Positions 60,592 through 64,000 of a DNA stretch of 64,000 nt are shown in pieces (within the stretch, counting starts at the first letter, position 1; every line of letters begins with the position of its first letter). Below the pieces are notes generated by a model. The model made no database searches, was not told the origin of the DNA, and saw only the letters and a list, made by a program, of their open reading frames with translations. This stretch comes from Gammaproteobacteria bacterium. Its GTDB lineage: Bacteria > Pseudomonadota > Gammaproteobacteria > Steroidobacterales > Rariloculaceae. The stretch lies in contig JAJDWR010000073.1 of the NCBI GenBank assembly GCA_022825505.1, forward strand, positions 124,001-188,000, written 5' to 3'. Position numbers and translations under genes: made by a program.

Positions 60592-61920
60592 ATGCCTGCC
60601 GTGAGCCAACCCATCGACGCGCTGATCTGCCCCCGCTGGACCATCGCAGTGGAACCCGACGTCACTGCTGAGGAAGCGCTTTGCGTTGCGATCCGGGACG
60701 GCAGGATCCTCGAGTTGCTCCCGCGGGAGCAGGCACTGGAGAGCTACGCTCCCGCGGAGGTCCACGAGCGGCCGGACCACGTGCTGATGCCGGGGCTGGT
60801 GAACGCCCACACCCACGCGGCCATGTCGCTGATGCGCGGGTTTGCCGACGACCTGCCCCTGCAGGCGTGGCTCCGGGAAAAGGTCTGGCCCACCGAAATG
60901 AGGTTCGTGACTCCGGAATACGTGACCGATGGGGTGCGATTGGCTGTTGCCGAGATGCTGCGCGGAGGAATCACCTGCTTTGCCGACATGTACTACTACC
61001 CGCTGTCGGCGGCCCGGGTTGCCGCAGAATCCGGCATGCGGCTGGTGGCGGGCATGATCGCCGTGGAATTTCCCACGGCATGGGCGGCGGACGCGGGCGA
61101 GTACATTCGCAAGGGCCTGGCGGTTCATGACGCCGTTCGCTCCGAGCCGCTGGTGAGCACGATGTTCGCGCCGCACGCACCCTACACCGTCAGTGACGAA
61201 ACTCTCACACGCATTCGCCAGCTTGCCGACCAGCTCAACGTTCCGGTCCAGATGCATGTTCACGAAACCGCCGCCGAGATTGACGACGCTGTGTCGGAGA
61301 CCGGGAAGCGGCCCATTCGGCGACTGGACGATCTTGGGCTGATCAATCCGGGCCTGATGGCCGTGCACGCAACCCAGCTCACCGCCGGGGAAATCGCGCT
61401 CCTGGCCCGTAACGGGTGCAGCGTGATCCATTGCCCGCGGTCCAACCTCAAGCTGGCCAGTGGCGCCTGCCCCGTGGCCGATCTGGCGGCGGCGGGCGTG
61501 AACGTCGCGCTGGGAACCGATGGGGCCGCCAGCAACAACCGGCTGGATCTCTGGGCTGAAATGGATACTGCGGCACTGTTCGGCAAGCTCGTCGCCGACG
61601 ACGCCTCGGCCCTGCCCGCGCCCGAGTTGCTGAGGATGGCCACCATCAACGGCGCGCGGGCGCTGGGCCTTGAAGACACCATAGGCTCAATCGAGCCCGG
61701 CAAGGGCGCGGACATGATCTGCGTGCGTCTGGATGAGTTGGAGACTCGCCCGGTACACGACCCTGTCTCCCAGTTGGTCTACGCCGCCGGACGGGAACAC
61801 GTCACCGATGTCTGGGTCGCCGGGGAACACCTCCTGAACGATGGCGCGCCGACACGCCTGGAGACGGCTGCCATCGCCGACAGCGCGGACCGTTGGGCGC
61901 ACAGGATGCACGCATCGTGA
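60592..61920 (+). CDS. mtaD: 5-methylthioadenosine/S-adenosylhomocysteine deaminase family (TRZ/ATZ amidohydrolase)
   Basis: A 442-residue metal-dependent deaminase. The first metal motif is LVNAHTHAAMSLMRG, followed by FAPHAPYTVSD, MHVHETAAEI, VHATQLTAGE and GTDGAASNNRLD, which hold the remaining His, Glu and Asp ligands. It deaminates adenosine-type by-products of SAM use. It lies directly before ubiG, a SAM user, as in Pseudomonas. ATG at 60592 is the first codon; a GTG at 60601 is also possible. Confidence 0.9.
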   Translation: MPAVSQPIDALICPRWTIAVEPDVTAEEALCVAIRDGRILELLPREQALESYAPAEVHERPDHVLMPGLVNAHTHAAMSLMRGFADDLPLQAWLREKVWPTEMRFVTPEYVTDGVRLAVAEMLRGGITCFADMYYYPLSAARVAAESGMRLVAGMIAVEFPTAWAADAGEYIRKGLAVHDAVRSEPLVSTMFAPHAPYTVSDETLTRIRQLADQLNVPVQMHVHETAAEIDDAVSETGKRPIRRLDDLGLINPGLMAVHATQLTAGEIALLARNGCSVIHCPRSNLKLASGACPVADLAAAGVNVALGTDGAASNNRLDLWAEMDTAALFGKLVADDASALPAPELLRMATINGARALGLEDTIGSIEPGKGADMICVRLDELETRPVHDPVSQLVYAAGREHVTDVWVAGEHLLNDGAPTRLETAAIADSADRWAHRMHAS

Positions 61921-62633
61921 ACCCGACGCCCCCCAACGCGGATCCCCGGGAACTGGCCAAGTTCGAAGCGCTGGCCGACCGCTGGTGGAACCCGGAGGGT
62001 CCGATGAAGGCACTGCACCGGATCAACCCCCTTCGCCTGGACTACATCGATGCGCGTGCTCCCCTGAAGGGTGCGCGCGTGCTGGATGTGGGCTGCGGCG
62101 CAGGACTCCTGAGCGAGGGAATGGCCCGGCGCGGCGCGCAGGTCCTGGGCATCGACCTCGCCCAGGCCAGCCTGGACGTGGCCGCCAGTCATGCCCGGGA
62201 CAACGGTGTCCAGGTGGAATACCGATGCCTGGGCGCAGAGCAACTGGCTGCAAAACAGCCCGGAGCCTTCGACATCGTGACCTGCCTGGAAATGCTGGAG
62301 CATGTTCCGGACCCCGCGCAAGTCGTCGCAGCCTGCGCCCGCGCCGTACAACCGGGCGGAACGGTGTTCTTTTCCACCATCAATCGCAACCTGAAGAGCT
62401 TTCTCCTGGCCATCGTCGGCGCCGAGCACGTCCTCGGGATGCTGCCGAGAGGCACCCACGAATACGAAAGGCTCATACGGCCGTCGGAATTGGCCACCTG
62501 GTGCAGGGAGGGCGGCCTGCAGGTGGCGGATCTCACCGGCCTGCACTACAACCCCCTGACCCGAACCTTCTGGCTGGGAGGCAACGTCGATGTCAACTAC
62601 TTTGCCGAGACCCAGCGCGGTATCGCGACGTGA
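61917..62633 (+). CDS. ubiG: Ubiquinone biosynthesis O-methyltransferase
   Basis: A 238-residue SAM methyltransferase that carries out both O-methylations of ubiquinone synthesis. The N-terminus (ELAKFEALADRWWNPEGPMKALHRINPLR, in two parts) and VLDVGCGAGLLSEGMARRGA are characteristic, as is the STINRNLKSFLLAIVGAEHVL membrane-binding region. The GTG start at 61917 overlaps the mtaD stop (GTGA); an upstream in-frame start would lie inside mtaD. It overlaps the next gene in the same way. Confidence 0.96.
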   Translation: MNPTPPNADPRELAKFEALADRWWNPEGPMKALHRINPLRLDYIDARAPLKGARVLDVGCGAGLLSEGMARRGAQVLGIDLAQASLDVAASHARDNGVQVEYRCLGAEQLAAKQPGAFDIVTCLEMLEHVPDPAQVVAACARAVQPGGTVFFSTINRNLKSFLLAIVGAEHVLGMLPRGTHEYERLIRPSELATWCREGGLQVADLTGLHYNPLTRTFWLGGNVDVNYFAETQRGIAT

Positions 62634-63292
62634 GCATCGAAGCCATCCTCGTGGACCTCGACGGCACGCTGGTCGACACGGCGCCGGATCTCGTCGCCGT
62701 CCTGAACAAGCTCCTTACGGACCGCGGTCGCCCGCCGGTACCCTACGCCATCGCCCGCAACGAGGTCTCCAACGGAGCCCTGGGACTTCTGCGGTTGGGA
62801 TTTCCACAGCGGAGCAGCGACGCCGAGCTTGAGCCGCTGCGCTTGGAATTCCTTGAAGTCTATACACGTGACGTGTGCATAAATTCACAACTATTTAAAG
62901 GGTTAGATTCTATTCTTTCACAACTACATGAATTTGCGACTCCTTGGGGTATCGTCACGAACAAGCCCCATTCCATGACCGTCCCCCTGCTCAAGGAACT
63001 CGATCTGCCCAATCCACCGGGCTGCGTGGTCAGCGGCGACCGGCTGCCGCAGCGCAAACCCCACCCTGCCCCACTGCGTCTCGGCGCCGACGAACTTGGC
63101 ATCGACACAGAACGCTGCGTCTACGTCGGCGACGCCCGGCGCGACATCGACGCCGGACGTGCGGCGGGCATGAGGACCATCGCCGCCGCCTACGGCTACA
63201 TTCGCGCCGGCGACGACCCGGCGCACTGGGGCGCCTCGGCGCTCATCCGGCGTCCAGAAGAATTGCTGGACGCGGTAAACGGCCTGAAATGA
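62630..63292 (+). CDS. mupP: HAD phosphatase, MupP/phosphoglycolate phosphatase type
   Basis: A 220-residue HAD-family phosphatase. The nucleophile motif is VDLDGTLVDTAPD; motif II is WGIVTNKP; motifs III and IV are QRKPHPAPL and YVGDARRDIDAGRAAG. The position between ubiG and a YciK-type reductase, and the ending GYIRAGDDPAHWGA, match MupP, the N-acetylmuramic acid 6-phosphate phosphatase of peptidoglycan recycling in Pseudomonas; phosphoglycolate phosphatase is the alternative. The GTG start overlaps the ubiG stop. Codons for about residues 78-108 are oddly AT-rich. Confidence 0.85.
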   Translation: MSIEAILVDLDGTLVDTAPDLVAVLNKLLTDRGRPPVPYAIARNEVSNGALGLLRLGFPQRSSDAELEPLRLEFLEVYTRDVCINSQLFKGLDSILSQLHEFATPWGIVTNKPHSMTVPLLKELDLPNPPGCVVSGDRLPQRKPHPAPLRLGADELGIDTERCVYVGDARRDIDAGRAAGMRTIAAAYGYIRAGDDPAHWGASALIRRPEELLDAVNGLK

Positions 63293-64000
63293 GCAGCCCC
63301 ATCTCACTGCGCGCCTACAAGCCCCGCAAGGACCTGCTGGAAGGCCGCGTGATTCTCGTCACGGGGGCCAACCGGGGAATCGGCCGGGCGGTGGCGCGAG
63401 ACCTGACGGTCCACGGAGCGACAGTTATTCTGCACGGACGGGACGCCGCTGCCCTGGATGCGCTTTACCAGGAACTAAGCCCGCTTGGACCCGAACCGGC
63501 AGTAGCTCCCCTCGATCTGGCAACTGCTCAGGGAGATTCCTACCAACACCTGACCGAAAGGATCGCGGCGCGGTACCGCAAACTTGATGGACTGCTTCAC
63601 AATGCCGGAATCCTCGGCGACCGCAGCCCCATCGAACACTACGATGTAGGCTTGTGGCAAACCGTGATGCACGTCAACCTCAATGCGCCCTTCATCCTGA
63701 CCCGCTGTCTGATTCCACTGCTCCAACGCGCCTCTGACGCTTCCGTCGTATTCACGACGAGCGGCGTCGGCAACCGGGGGCGTGCTTACTGGGGTGCATA
63801 TAGCTGTTCAAAGTTTGCTACGGAAGGGCTGACGCAGGTAATGGCGGATGAGATGGAGAACACAAACATACGAGTCAACGCCATAAACCCCGGCGCGACT
63901 CGAACGGCCATGCGTAGCGCCGCATTCCCCGCCGAAGACCCACAGACGCTGACGCGGCCGGAAGAGCTCACCCGCGCGTATCTCTGGCTGTTAGGCCCGG
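63289..64000 (+). CDS. yciK: YciK-type short-chain dehydrogenase/reductase, partial
   Basis: At least 237 residues, cut by the window end. The cofactor motif is VTGANRGIGRAVARDL, NNAG-type sequence is LLHNAGILGD, and the catalytic Tyr-x-x-x-Lys is YSCSK. The N-terminal RAYKPRKDLLEGRVILVTGA, in two parts, and the gene order ubiG-mupP-yciK fit YciK, an oxidoreductase of unknown substrate. The ATG overlaps the mupP stop (ATGA). Confidence 0.9.
   Translation, partial: MSSPISLRAYKPRKDLLEGRVILVTGANRGIGRAVARDLTVHGATVILHGRDAAALDALYQELSPLGPEPAVAPLDLATAQGDSYQHLTERIAARYRKLDGLLHNAGILGDRSPIEHYDVGLWQTVMHVNLNAPFILTRCLIPLLQRASDASVVFTTSGVGNRGRAYWGAYSCSKFATEGLTQVMADEMENTNIRVNAINPGATRTAMRSAAFPAEDPQTLTRPEELTRAYLWLLGP

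Noticed and set aside
1-64000. tRNA, rRNA, CRISPR, insertion sequence or prophage features
   Set aside because: I looked through the gaps and found no cloverleaf, spaced direct-repeat array, transposase or phage protein; a dedicated RNA search was not possible here.

Overview
The window is GC-rich and densely coded, with no rRNA, tRNA, CRISPR array, insertion sequence or phage gene that I could recognise. The right third holds a gene order known from gammaproteobacteria: gyrA-serC-serA-pheA-aroA-cmk-rpsA-ihfB-lapA-lapB on the minus strand, and mtaD-ubiG-mupP-yciK diverging from gyrA on the plus strand. The gyrA/mtaD/ubiG/mupP/yciK arrangement resembles that of Pseudomonas. I infer a free-living or host-associated gammaproteobacterium with a high-GC genome. 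Four TonB-dependent receptors, a tripartite tricarboxylate transporter, a sodium symporter and several exported oxidoreductases and hydrolases suggest a scavenging, probably aquatic, heterotroph (inference).

Layout of the left half. Positions 1-4319 hold the end of a flavoprotein, a ferredoxin and the three parts of a tripartite tricarboxylate transporter (tctA, tctB, tctC). Positions 4339-9214 hold a DCoH-like dehydratase with a heptad-repeat membrane protein, two methyltransferases, alanine racemase and an AcuI/YhdH-type reductase. Positions 9301-13031 hold an exported F420-reductase-like protein and a two-subunit molybdenum hydroxylase. At 13064-15337 there is a large two-domain protein, an RNase H-like N-terminus fused to a P-loop ATPase, which is the least explained protein here. 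Positions 15412-20533 hold a CadC-like membrane regulator divergent from a TonB receptor and a PepSY membrane protein. Positions 20589-23956 encode a 2-oxoacid dehydrogenase complex (E1 alpha, E1 beta, E2).

The middle is accessory catabolic territory. 24096-31923 holds a TonB receptor and a sodium symporter, divergent from a Gfo/Idh oxidoreductase, an M24-fold protein that has lost a metal ligand, and a tartrate/malate-type dehydrogenase. 32608-40487 holds three copies of an uncharacterised exported protein family paired with two small DUF6152-like exported proteins, around a fourth-type TonB receptor and a Tat-exported amidohydrolase. 41083-47001 holds another TonB receptor, an RraA/HMG-aldolase-fold enzyme, a CaiB-type CoA transferase and a Tat-exported hydroxyacid oxidase. 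In each block an outer-membrane receptor sits beside enzymes likely to process its ligand; the ligands cannot be told from sequence.

The right end is housekeeping. One long minus-strand series runs from gyrA through serine, phenylalanine and shikimate synthesis to cmk, rpsA, ihfB, lapA/lapB, a ComEA-like protein and galU. Notable details are a galU whose only well-placed start codon is CTG, a DUF6152 gene whose start appears frame-broken, AT-rich codon islands inside gyrA and mupP, and several short tandem repeats at gene junctions.
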